64,000 nucleotides of DNA from Alkalinema sp. FACHB-956 (lineage in GTDB: Bacteria > Cyanobacteriota > Cyanobacteriia > Leptolyngbyales > Leptolyngbyaceae): assembly GCF_014697025.1 (NCBI RefSeq), contig NZ_JACJRC010000012.1, positions 1-64,000 of the forward strand, given 5' to 3'. Numbering within the stretch: position 1 is the stretch's first letter; each line of letters begins with the position of its first letter. A program made the position numbers and the translations under genes. Of this stretch, positions 17,434 to 26,030 are shown piece by piece. The notes under the pieces were generated by a model. The model did not search any database. It was not told the DNA's origin and saw only the letters and a program-made list of their open reading frames with translations.

Positions 17434-18915
17434 TTACTTCATGGCAGGCAATGCAGCACGGCCTGGTTGCGGGGCTCGCAGTTGGGCTTGACTAAACTCT
17501 GGGGTCTGGGTGTAAACCGAGGCCAACAGAACATCTAGGACATCGGCACGGCGAGCCGCTTCGATCGCTTGGTGGGTAATCAGTTCACCGGCATTGAGGA
17601 TGACCTGATCTTGATAATCCAGAATGACTCGGGTGACGGGGCGGCCTAATGCGCCTTTAATCCGTTGCTCTTCCAAGGCTTGGGCACTTTGATCCCGCAG
17701 TTGGGCGGTTTTGTACTTGGCCCAGCGCAGCAGTTGGGAAGTCCCTTCTTGCACCTGCGTGCCGACACTTTCTGCGGTATTGCTCAGTTGGCCGCGGGTC
17801 GTCGCGATCGCGTCGCTCGTGCTGGACTTCGCGGCATCGGTCGAAGACAGCCCCACGGATTTGAGCAATTCTTTTTCCGTGTTGGTATGGCGGGCGCGTT
17901 CCACCACAGGCTGCGTTACGATTTGGCCTGGAGCGACCACAATCACGCCGCTCCGGGTACGCACAATCGTTTGCGCACGGCGTCCTAGCGCTTGATTAAC
18001 GGTGTACTGAGCCGTGACCGTGCTGGTTTTACGGGAAACATCTTGAGCCACTGTTTCCGCCTTCTGCGCCAGCTTGTCTGCAACTTCACCAGCCCGCTGC
18101 TTGGCATCTTCCACCAAGTCGCCGCCCGTGGCACGGTACAACCGATCCAAGATGCCCAACTCCTCCGCTGCATTGACATTGGTCATGGTGACCACGTGGC
18201 CAGCTTCTAAAAACAGCGTTCCATTAGGATGCAGCACCGATGCTTGGGTGATACGACCTAACACATAACTACGTTGAGCTTCCACCGGGACGATCGTGTT
18301 GGCTAGTTGGCTGGTTGCTTGGCGGCGGGCTTCCTGGACCTGTTCTCCCGCCTTTTGTGCTGCTTCCTGAACCTTTTCGCCCGTCGTTTGCATTGCACCC
18401 TTGAGGCCGCCGACCTGTTCTTCCATCAACTCTGCCACCACTTCCGGGACAAAGGCGTAGTCTTCCCCGATGCGTAGGGTTTGCAGAGCCGGGACAAAGG
18501 AGCGACCGGAGTAGGCATCCGCAAAAATGCCACCAGAAACTTCGTAGCCCTCCACGACACCGCTATTTTCATCAATATACAGGTCAACCATTTTGCCTAA
18601 ATTCTGCCCCGTCACGGTCAGAATTTGGGTGCCTTTCATAATGTTGTTATGGTCCAAAATGGCAGAAATTTTGCTGTGGGACGAGGCCGGGATGACATCT
18701 TCTTTGGAACTTGTGATGACTGCGTCGGCTCCCATGGACTGAATCGATTCGATCGGGAGCACTTTCGCATCCCGTAGAAATCCGGGTTCTTCCACCAACA
18801 AAGCAATCAGTAAGTTGCGATCTTGATCGAAAATTAAATCTTGCACTCTGGCAAACTTCTTACCAGTATCAAATGCAACGATCGGGCATCCAATTAAATC
18901 ACTACCTTTCCGCAT
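17434..18915 (-). CDS. PRC-barrel protein with long amphipathic helical repeats
   Basis: 493 residues. Two PRC-barrel domains open the protein (about 1-75, GSDLIGCPIVAFDTGKKFARVQDLIFD; about 85-165, IMKGTQILTVTGQNLGKMVDLYIDE...GYEVSGG). PRC-like segments recur near 220-265, 320-360 and 430-480 (ALGRPVTRVILDYQDQVILNAGELITHQAIE). Between them lie 11-mer-like helical stretches (EKVQEAAQKAGEQVQEARRQA; AKQRAGEVADKLAQKAETVA) resembling LEA or apolipoprotein repeats. Homologues are annotated photosystem-reaction-centre-like; a stress or membrane-associated role is inferred. Confidence 0.75.
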   Translation of the reverse strand: MRKGSDLIGCPIVAFDTGKKFARVQDLIFDQDRNLLIALLVEEPGFLRDAKVLPIESIQSMGADAVITSSKEDVIPASSHSKISAILDHNNIMKGTQILTVTGQNLGKMVDLYIDENSGVVEGYEVSGGIFADAYSGRSFVPALQTLRIGEDYAFVPEVVAELMEEQVGGLKGAMQTTGEKVQEAAQKAGEQVQEARRQATSQLANTIVPVEAQRSYVLGRITQASVLHPNGTLFLEAGHVVTMTNVNAAEELGILDRLYRATGGDLVEDAKQRAGEVADKLAQKAETVAQDVSRKTSTVTAQYTVNQALGRRAQTIVRTRSGVIVVAPGQIVTQPVVERARHTNTEKELLKSVGLSSTDAAKSSTSDAIATTRGQLSNTAESVGTQVQEGTSQLLRWAKYKTAQLRDQSAQALEEQRIKGALGRPVTRVILDYQDQVILNAGELITHQAIEAARRADVLDVLLASVYTQTPEFSQAQLRAPQPGRAALPAMK

Positions 18916-19256
18916 GACATAACTCCCAAAAATTCATCTTTTTATTCGGTTTGAACTACTTGATTTGAACCCCTTCAGAAGCTGAGTCCAACAGTCATCC
19001 CGTCTCATCCTAGAAATATCTGAATTATCTTGAATGTTGATCAAGAAGGTTGATGCAACGATCGCTTAGGATTCCTTCAGGCCATACCGATTTTATTAAG
19101 GTAGACAAGGCTTACAGACTCGTTAGCTAATAGCATGGACGGATGATCACCGGATACTATCTATTTACTGACTCGACTCACTGACTCAACTCATTCAAAT
19201 TACTGACTCAACTAAGCGTTCAAACCATTAACTGATTGTTCTACAGAACTGCTGCA
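18916..19256. repeat. Upstream region of the PRC gene with ACTGACTCAACT duplications
   Basis: No gene seen on either strand. TGACTCAACT-type units are repeated at about 19165-19215 (ACTGACTCGACTCACTGACT). The PRC-barrel promoter must lie near 18920-19000. Confidence 0.5.
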
Positions 19257-19424
19257 TTAGTATTGGTCGGGATAACGGTGAATCTCCAGCCGTTTGCTAC
19301 CAAATCCATTGATTAGATTAATTGCTCCGGAATATTCTAGACCTGTTAAAATCGCTGCAAGCAGCAACAGGAATAAGGGTAGCTGAATGGCAGTATTCGA
19401 TTGCTTTCCGACAAAACGTGGCAT
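19257..19424 (-). CDS. Small single-pass membrane protein, 55 residues
   Basis: An uncatalogued small frame, ATG at 19424 with GAGGA nine bases upstream and a TAA at 19257. It encodes a polar start (MPRFVGKQSNTAIQ), one hydrophobic helix (LPLFLLLLAAILTGLEYSG) and a polar tail ending in HRYPDQY. The clean Shine-Dalgarno site and membrane helix make it credible as a gene; its position among small stress-type membrane proteins is consistent. No family recognised. Confidence 0.5.
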   Translation of the reverse strand: MPRFVGKQSNTAIQLPLFLLLLAAILTGLEYSGAINLINGFGSKRLEIHRYPDQY

Positions 19425-19730
19425 AATTTCATTCCTCAGGTGACTGGATCAGTAGTTTTAGAAATAAGAATGGTTAGATTTAGGAAGAAATCTTCTAGGT
19501 GGAAAACTGGTTAGCCGCTCACCACCCAGAAGTTAGGGGGTAAAGTATAGGGAGAGCTGAGAATGATCAGTGAGCACTTGGTCTAAAACAACATGCTTTC
19601 TCAGTAAACACGTTGTTTAGGCAAACGCTGCATTAGTGCACACTTTTTAGTGAACGCTTCTTAGTAAAAGCTTCTTAGTAAAAGCGTCCAAGGGAACACA
19701 CCTTTCAAGGGAACACTGCTGAGTACCTTC
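19425..19730. repeat. Gap with GCTTCTTAGTAAAA tandem repeats
   Basis: Units of 14 bp (GCTTCTTAGTAAAA) recur imperfectly at about 19645-19690, and AAGGGAACAC occurs twice at about 19690-19716, directly downstream of the CsbD gene. No gene or clear terminator is seen. Confidence 0.5.
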
Positions 19731-20069
19731 TTAGCGACGGATGTCTTCCGCAGCGTTCAGGGCATCGGCTTCCGTTTGCTTCATCCGACCTTTGGCAACT
19801 TTCGTCGGATCATCGGTCGCTTCACCAACCGCTTCTTCAATCTTACCGGCAACGTTTTTAGCCGCTGCTTCCACTCGAGTTTGAACCCCTTCAGCAAAAT
19901 TCTGAGCCTTTTCCTTCAGGTTTTCGGCACTGTGGCGAACCTTTGCTTCGGATTGCTTAGCTTTCCCTTCATGTTGATCTACGGGATCGCCAGTGACATG
20001 CCCGATCGCTTCTTGAGCCTTTCCTTCGAGGTTTTTTGCAGTTGCTTTAGCTTTTCCTTCTAAACTCAT
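19731..20069 (-). CDS. CsbD-family stress protein with two CsbD-like units
   Basis: 112 residues from the ATG at 20069 (GGAG seven bases upstream). The first unit, about 1-55, reads LEGKAKATAKNLEGKAQEAIGHVTGDPVDQHEGKAKQ; a second, about 65-112, reads AAKNVAGKIEEAVGEATDDPTKVAKGRMKQTEAD. CsbD proteins are small, acidic or neutral, general-stress-induced (sigma-B in Bacillus) and of unknown mechanism. Tandem duplication within one gene is known in cyanobacteria. The longer upstream frame to 20207 has no family support and was left out. Confidence 0.85.
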   Translation of the reverse strand: MSLEGKAKATAKNLEGKAQEAIGHVTGDPVDQHEGKAKQSEAKVRHSAENLKEKAQNFAEGVQTRVEAAAKNVAGKIEEAVGEATDDPTKVAKGRMKQTEADALNAAEDIRR

Positions 20070-20407
20070 GATTAATACTCCTGTGAGTGGTTTCAGTGTT
20101 GTGTTAACCGAAGCGTACATCCTACTGTTGATAGGGAAGAGGACTGGATGGAGTGAACAGGTTTGTTTGTTCCGCAGTCGTTGCTTCGATGTCCTTAATG
20201 TACTCAACTCAACTGGAGTATCCGTCTATCAAAAGGGGGCGATTTTATACCGTTCTAGAAAAGCGATCGAAGAAATCTTAGAAATAACTGGGTTGGAATT
20301 GGCTCAAATCATTGCTATGTAAGGCGTTGCGTTCCTCATCCTTTGGAACCGTGACTCCCCTCTCTTTAGGAAGATTCATGATTAACCTAGCATTGAGCCA
20401 ATTCAGT
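20070..20407. other. Non-coding stretch between CsbD and LuxR-type genes
   Basis: I see no supported gene in these 340 bp. An open plus-strand frame here runs antisense to the CsbD leader and has no recognisable features. The CsbD promoter is expected at about 20080-20150. Confidence 0.5.
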
Positions 20408-21124
20408 TTATTCAATCAAACCCGCTCTGAGAGCCAGAACAGCGGCATGGGTGCGATCGTCCACACAGAGTTTATTCAAAATATGGCGGACATGGGTTTT
20501 GATGGTGCCAACGGTTACAAATAGGGTCTCTGCAATTTCTGCGTTGCTATACCCGCGCACGATCAATTGTAAAATCTCAATTTCCCGATCGGTCAAGCCC
20601 GCATTTCCTACAATTTCCTCATATTCTGCATCTAGCGCCTTAATTTGCACAGTTTTCTCGGTTTCTGGTGCCGCTACGACCTCCTTCTGCCGCACCTGTT
20701 GCAGCACAATGCTCGCGATCGTGGGATCAATCCAAGGATTCCCGTCATGGGTCGATCGAATGGCCTCTTCCAGCTTATCCATGCTGATATCTTTCATACA
20801 GTAGGCGTCTGCTCCCGCCGCAAAGGCCGCCATAACCGAATCTTCGCCCTTATGCATGGTCAACATCAAAATTTTGGTAGCGGGTTCTGCCTCGGCGGAA
20901 TATTCGCGAAACCGACGCAGCATTTCAATGCCATCCATATCGGGCAACCCAATATCGACGATCGCAACATCAGGTTTTTCGCTAGTCAGCAGTTTCAATC
21001 CTTGTATGCCATTGGCCGCTTCACCAATCACACTGATGCCTTCTCGCCGTTGTAGAGCTGCTTCCAGCCCCATCCGAGTCAGGTCATGATCTTCTACAAT
21101 CACAATCCGAATCACATCTTCCAT
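20408..21124 (-). CDS. NarL/FixJ-type (LuxR helix-turn-helix) response regulator
   Basis: 238 residues. An N-terminal receiver domain (IVIVEDHDLTRMGLEAAL) carries the phospho-acceptor Asp57 in VAIVDIGLPDMDG and the conserved Lys in YCMKDISMDKL. A C-terminal GerE/LuxR helix-turn-helix reads LTDREIEILQLIVRGYSNAEIAETLFVTVGTIKTHVRHILNKL at about 178-225. The linker of about 40 residues (EVVAAPETEKTVQIKALDAEY) is longer than usual. No cognate kinase is adjacent; the signalling block begins 1.5 kb away on the other strand. Confidence 0.93.
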   Translation of the reverse strand: MEDVIRIVIVEDHDLTRMGLEAALQRREGISVIGEAANGIQGLKLLTSEKPDVAIVDIGLPDMDGIEMLRRFREYSAEAEPATKILMLTMHKGEDSVMAAFAAGADAYCMKDISMDKLEEAIRSTHDGNPWIDPTIASIVLQQVRQKEVVAAPETEKTVQIKALDAEYEEIVGNAGLTDREIEILQLIVRGYSNAEIAETLFVTVGTIKTHVRHILNKLCVDDRTHAAVLALRAGLIE

Positions 21125-21546
21125 GAAATTTCTCCTTAAACTTTTTAACTTGGGAGGAATAAGACGGTAGCTCTCCCAACATTACAATTCTGCTTCTAGC
21201 GTTATATTAATACAGACAAGGGGAAAGTTAATCGATCGCGCTATAGATTGCAAACTCGATAGATTGCAATCTCAATTAAAGACACCCTAATTTTTTGCTG
21301 TAGATGGGTGACTGTTCTCTGATCCGAACAGAATCCTTGTAAGTATTGGTTGCAAGTATTTGGTGACAAGTATTTAGTGACAAGTATTTAGTTGCAAGTT
21401 GGGACTATAATTTGCAGCCCAATTTGCAGTTCAATTTGCAGCCCAATCTACCATCCAGTTTGCAGCCCAATTATTCGTAGCCCAATTAATCGTTAATGGA
21501 ATCTACGGTCTCACCACAATTAATTAGAAATCCAAATCATTAAATT
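21125..21546. repeat. Upstream region of the SDR gene with two tandem-repeat families
   Basis: From about 21338 to 21400, 14-bp units of the type TGACAAGTATTTAG run four times (two exact copies at 21364-21391). From about 21408 to 21480, 12-14-bp units of the type AATTTGCAGCCC recur about five times. They lie 70-210 bp before the SDR start and could affect its promoter. No gene seen. Confidence 0.8.
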
Positions 21547-22335
21547 ATGAAACTCCAAAATAAAGTTGCCATTGTCACCGGAGGAGGTACGGGGATTGGC
21601 CGAGCAACGGCTCTACTTTTAGCCCAGCAAGGTGCCAGGATTGGGGTTGTCGATCGCACCGTTGATCCCAGCCTAGAAACCGTAAAGACCATTGAACAAC
21701 AGGGCGGACAGGCGATCTGGCAAAGGGCCGATGTCTCCCAAGCCGATCAAATGGAACGGGCGATCTCGCAAATCATGCAGACGTGGGGACGGATTGATAT
21801 TGTCGTGGCCAATGCGGGCATTAATGGGACTTGGGCTCCGATCGAAGATTTACAGCCGGAGGAATGGGATGCCACCCTCCATACGAATCTGAAAGGTACT
21901 TTTTTGACCGTTAAATATACAGTTCCCTATCTGAAACAGCAATCGCAAGGATCAATTATTGTCGTCTCATCCGTGAATGGGACGCGGGGGTTCAGCCTAT
22001 CGGGCGCAACGGCCTACGCCTGTTCCAAGGCGGCACAGGTGGCCTTTACCAAAATGATTGCCTTGGAATTAGCCAAGTATCGCATTCGAGTCAATGTCGT
22101 CTGTCCCGGTGCGATCGAAACGGGAATTAACGACCATGATTCCCAACGGCGACGCCTAGAAGACATTCAAGAACCCGTCGAGTTTCCACGGGGCAACATT
22201 CCCCTCACGGGTGGACATCCCGGCAAATCTGAAGATGTAGCTCAGTTGGTGCTTTTTTTAGCGTCTAATGAGTCTAGCTACATTACAGGAACTGAAATTT
22301 GGATTGATGGCGCAGAGTCCTTGATCAAGGGATAA
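21547..22335 (+). CDS. Short-chain dehydrogenase/reductase (SDR), classical type
   Basis: 262 residues, NAD(P)-dependent oxidoreductase of unknown substrate. Cofactor motif TGGGTGIG at 11-18, NAG at about 89-91, catalytic Ser in IIVVSSVNG, and YxxxK as YACSK at about 157-161, followed by VNVVCPGAIETGI and a C-terminal TGTEIWIDGAESL. An acidic residue after the second strand (VVDRT) favours NAD(H). It stands alone with a long repeat-filled upstream region. Confidence 0.93.
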   Translation: MKLQNKVAIVTGGGTGIGRATALLLAQQGARIGVVDRTVDPSLETVKTIEQQGGQAIWQRADVSQADQMERAISQIMQTWGRIDIVVANAGINGTWAPIEDLQPEEWDATLHTNLKGTFLTVKYTVPYLKQQSQGSIIVVSSVNGTRGFSLSGATAYACSKAAQVAFTKMIALELAKYRIRVNVVCPGAIETGINDHDSQRRRLEDIQEPVEFPRGNIPLTGGHPGKSEDVAQLVLFLASNESSYITGTEIWIDGAESLIKG

Positions 22336-22442
22336 CTCCTTGCCAATGCCCCTTGGCCCCGATCGTCAGTCAAGTTTTATTTTTCAATGAACGTTTTTAA
22401 TCTAATTTCCAGCCATCACTGAATTAGGGTCGCGCTTTGATC

Positions 22443-22493
22443 TTAACCGTCTTTAGATCTTGACCGTCTCTAGATCTTGACCATCTTTGATTC
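22443..22493. repeat. Three 17-bp tandem repeats between SDR and kinase genes
   Basis: TTAACCGTCTTTAGATC, TTGACCGTCTCTAGATC and TTGACCATCTTTGATTC follow one another exactly, 17 bp each. The rest of the gap (22336-22693) shows no gene. Confidence 0.85.
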
Positions 22494-22693
22494 GGATCAT
22501 CGCTAAAGCATCCAACGTGAATTTTAGAAGTACTTTATAATTGTGTAGTCAATTCTGTGCTGACGCTTTTGGCATCCATCTGACCTGAAGGCGATCCATG
22601 TTGAAAGTGATTCTTTGAAAGGGAATCGACTTTTAAGCGTTCCTGAGTTCTGCCTAGATGTGTTTTTTCCCTTGCAGTAGGAGCTAATCGCCT

Positions 22694-25600
22694 ATGCCCT
22701 ATTCCTTTGCCCTCTCCTGCTGTCAAAAATTCCTCGATCGCATGACTGACCTAGCCTGGATGATGGACGATCGAGGCCACCTGAGGCTGACCAATCCCCC
22801 CTGGAAGCGCTTTACCGGACAATCGCATCCCGCCCAGGATCTAGGGCTGTTGTGGGACTGGGTGGAACCGAGCGATCGCGATCGCATTCAGTTGGCCTGG
22901 GAAGCGGCTCGATCGTCCCTAACCGTCGTGGACTGTAAGGTGCGGTTAAAGAATGCCCAGGGCGTTTACGAGTGGATGCAAGTCAGCCTAGAAGCCATGG
23001 GCAATGACAAAGTCAATGACAAGGGCAATGACAAGGTCAAGGAGGAGAGCCCACCGGATGCGACGGCCAACCTTGAGAAAGCCCCCCTCGATAGCCCCTT
23101 TGCCAATCACCGGGCTTGGCTGGGGGTGGCAGTCCGGCTTGGCAGTGGGGCCATGCTACCCGATTCCCGCCAATCGAGCCAATTTGTAGAAGCCTTGTTA
23201 ACCCATGCCTCCGATGGCATTGTCGCCTGCGATGCCCAAGGGCAATTAGTCCTGTTTAACCGTGCTGCACAGATGTTCCACGGTTTGCCCCCGGAACCCA
23301 TTTCACCAGAACATTGGTCCAACTATTACGATCTCTACGATCGATCGGGTACCCGACCCTTAGCGGTTTCTGAAATTCCCCTCTACCGCGCTTTAGCAGG
23401 GGAAACCGTTGAAGGCGAAGAAATTATGATTAAGCCCAAAGCAGGGCAGTCGCGATCGCTGCTCTCTAACGGGGCTTGTATCTACAGCGCCACGGGGGAA
23501 AAATTGGGAGCCGTGGTCTTAATGCGCGATATTACAGCCTATAAGCGCGCCACCGAAGCCCTAGAGCAGAGTGAAAAACGGTTTCGGGCTATTTTTAATC
23601 AAACCTTTCAGTTTATTGGCTTGCTCCAGCCCGACGGAACCCTGATTGAAGCCAATCAAACCGCCCTGGAATTTGGGGGCGTGACGGCGGCAGAGGTGAT
23701 TCAGCAACCCTTTTGGGATACCCCTTGGTGGCGCAATTCTTCTGAGAATCAACAGCAGTTACGATCGGCGATCGCGCGGGCAGCCCAGGGCGAATTTATT
23801 CGCTATGAAGTCGAGGTGGCAGGCGCAGAGGGACAGACCTTGACGATCGATTTTTCCCTGACCCCCATTCGAGATGCCCAAGGGAAGGTGACGCTCATTA
23901 TTCCCGAAGGTCGCGATATCACGGCCATGAAACAAGCAGAAGCAATGCGGCTGCGCACCGAACTCTACACCGAGCGGCTGTCGATCGCCCTACGAGTGGC
24001 CAAAGCCGCCGCTTGGACGTGGGATCTGCAAACCCAAAAACTCTCTTGGACCCCCGAATTTGAAGCCCTATTTGACTACGAGCCAGGGAGCACCCAGCAG
24101 ATCTACGACGAATGGTTTAATCGGGTACATCCCGACGATCGGGCCCGGGTGGAACGGGAACTCCAAAAGGCGATTGACCAGGAAACGCCCGAGTACCGCT
24201 GCGAATATCGCATTCAGTGGCAAGATGGCCAAATTCGTTGGATTGATGGCGTGGGTGAAATTCATCCCGATGACCAGGGTCAGCCTCGCTGGATGTCCGG
24301 GCTGGTGTACGACATTACCGATCGGAAGCTGAATGAAGCCGCGTTACAGCGCAGTGAAGAATTCACCCGTCGCATTTTGGAAAGCAATCAAGATTGCATT
24401 AAGGTTTTGGATCTCGAAGGCAATCTGCTCTACATGAATGACAACGGCCAGTCGTTGATGGAAATCGACAATTTCAGCCAGCAAGCAGCCAATCATTGTT
24501 GGCTCCATTTTTGGCAAGGGGAAGACCAACAGATGGCCAGAACCGCACTTACAGCAGCGCAATCGAAGAAAGTTGGCAAATTTGAAGGATTTTGTCCAAC
24601 GGCCAAAGGGACACCAAAATGGTGGGAAGTCACCGTGACCCCTATCCTAGGCCCCGAGGGTGAGGTTGAACAACTCCTCTCCGTGTCCCGAGACATCACC
24701 GATCGACGCAAATGGGCATCGGCATTGCAACAAAGCGAAGCGTTGTTCCGCACCACCTTTGAACAAACCGCCCTAGGATTTTGTCATGTCTCCTTGGAAG
24801 GCCAATGGTTGCGGGTCAACCGTAAGCTATGTGAGATTGTGGGATACCGCCCAGAAGAGTTGCTGCAAACCACCTTTCAAGCCATTACGGCCCCCGAAGA
24901 TCTGCCTAAAGATCTCGCCCTTGTGGAACAATTATTGAAGAATGAAATCCCTGAATATTCCCTAGAGAAGCGTTATATTCACAAGCAAGGCCACCATGTA
25001 TGGGTCAATATTACCGTTTCCCTAGTCCGGGAGAGCACCGCAGAAGAGCGTTTAGGCAAACCCAGTTATTTTTTATCTGCGGTCGAAGACATCACAGAAC
25101 GTAAGCAGTTGGAATTACAAAACCAGCAACAAACTGAAGAACTACAACTGATTAACCAATCGCTGGTTACAGCCCAACAACGGCTGCGGGAACGCAATCA
25201 GGAATTGGATCAGTTTGTCTACATTGCGTCCCATGACCTGAAAGCACCGCTACGGGCGATCGCCAACCTCTCGGAATGGATTGAAGATGATCTCATGGGT
25301 CAAATCCCGGAAGAGAATCAACAACAACTGCAACTGCTGCGCCAACGAGTCCATCGCATGGATGCCCTAATTGATGGATTACTGCGATATTCCCGCGTGG
25401 GTCGGCAGGATTTGGCCATTGAGTCTGTGGATGTAGCCGATCTCGTGCAGGAGGTGATTGACTCGTTAGCCCCTCCCCCAGGCTTTAACATCACCATTGC
25501 AGGCACAATGCCCACCCTGAGATCGAAGCGGTTGTTATTACATCAAGTCTTCGCCAACTTGATGAGCAATGCGATTAAACACCACGATCGCCCCGATGGT

Positions 25601-25870
25601 TCCATTACAATCGCCTGCCAACCGCAGACGGATCAGTACTATCAATTTACGGTCAAGGATGATGGCCCCGGCATTCCTGAAACAGAGCACGAGCGAATTT
25701 TTGGAATTTTCCAGACCTTACAGGCGGATCACTCAACGGACAATACTGGCATTGGGCTGGCCTTGGTTAAAAAGATCGTAGAAGCGGAGGGCGGCCAAAT
25801 TACAGTCCACTGCGACATTCCGAGGGGGTGTCAGTTCTCCTTTACCTGGCCCCAGTCGATCGATCGCTAG
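22694..25870 (+). CDS. Multi-PAS soluble sensor histidine kinase
   Basis: 1058 residues without membrane segments. About six PAS/PAC units can be followed (roughly 12-100, 160-285, 293-410, 425-545, 553-668, 680-805), each ending in an ITxRK-like PAC tail (RDITAYKRA, RDITAMKQA, YDITDRKLN, RDITDRRKW, EDITERKQL). Then a coiled coil, a HisKA box YIASHDLKAPLRAI (His about 846) and an ATPase domain with NLMSNAIKHHD, DDGPGIP and GIGLALVKKIV. The core resembles that of phytochrome-like kinases. A 12-bp repeat at about 23001-23040 gives a NDKVNDKGNDKV linker after PAS1. Ligand and partner are unknown. Confidence 0.92.
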   Translation: MPYSFALSCCQKFLDRMTDLAWMMDDRGHLRLTNPPWKRFTGQSHPAQDLGLLWDWVEPSDRDRIQLAWEAARSSLTVVDCKVRLKNAQGVYEWMQVSLEAMGNDKVNDKGNDKVKEESPPDATANLEKAPLDSPFANHRAWLGVAVRLGSGAMLPDSRQSSQFVEALLTHASDGIVACDAQGQLVLFNRAAQMFHGLPPEPISPEHWSNYYDLYDRSGTRPLAVSEIPLYRALAGETVEGEEIMIKPKAGQSRSLLSNGACIYSATGEKLGAVVLMRDITAYKRATEALEQSEKRFRAIFNQTFQFIGLLQPDGTLIEANQTALEFGGVTAAEVIQQPFWDTPWWRNSSENQQQLRSAIARAAQGEFIRYEVEVAGAEGQTLTIDFSLTPIRDAQGKVTLIIPEGRDITAMKQAEAMRLRTELYTERLSIALRVAKAAAWTWDLQTQKLSWTPEFEALFDYEPGSTQQIYDEWFNRVHPDDRARVERELQKAIDQETPEYRCEYRIQWQDGQIRWIDGVGEIHPDDQGQPRWMSGLVYDITDRKLNEAALQRSEEFTRRILESNQDCIKVLDLEGNLLYMNDNGQSLMEIDNFSQQAANHCWLHFWQGEDQQMARTALTAAQSKKVGKFEGFCPTAKGTPKWWEVTVTPILGPEGEVEQLLSVSRDITDRRKWASALQQSEALFRTTFEQTALGFCHVSLEGQWLRVNRKLCEIVGYRPEELLQTTFQAITAPEDLPKDLALVEQLLKNEIPEYSLEKRYIHKQGHHVWVNITVSLVRESTAEERLGKPSYFLSAVEDITERKQLELQNQQQTEELQLINQSLVTAQQRLRERNQELDQFVYIASHDLKAPLRAIANLSEWIEDDLMGQIPEENQQQLQLLRQRVHRMDALIDGLLRYSRVGRQDLAIESVDVADLVQEVIDSLAPPPGFNITIAGTMPTLRSKRLLLHQVFANLMSNAIKHHDRPDGSITIACQPQTDQYYQFTVKDDGPGIPETEHERIFGIFQTLQADHSTDNTGIGLALVKKIVEAEGGQITVHCDIPRGCQFSFTWPQSIDR

Positions 25871-26030
25871 CCTGGTTCCCACCGATTGGCCAAAATACGA
25901 GGAAAAAAATTACTAAAGGAAGATGGCAGATCAGCGGAGATAGGGCCAAACTTGAGTGAACTTTTTGATCATTTCTCATCAGTTTTTCACAGAGAGATCG
26001 TTTGTTCAGAAACTATCTTAAGATAACGGG

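Noticed and set aside
20068-20322. Plus-strand frame of 84 codons upstream of the CsbD gene
   Set aside because: It is antisense to the CsbD leader, has no ribosome-binding site or family features, and covers the expected promoter.
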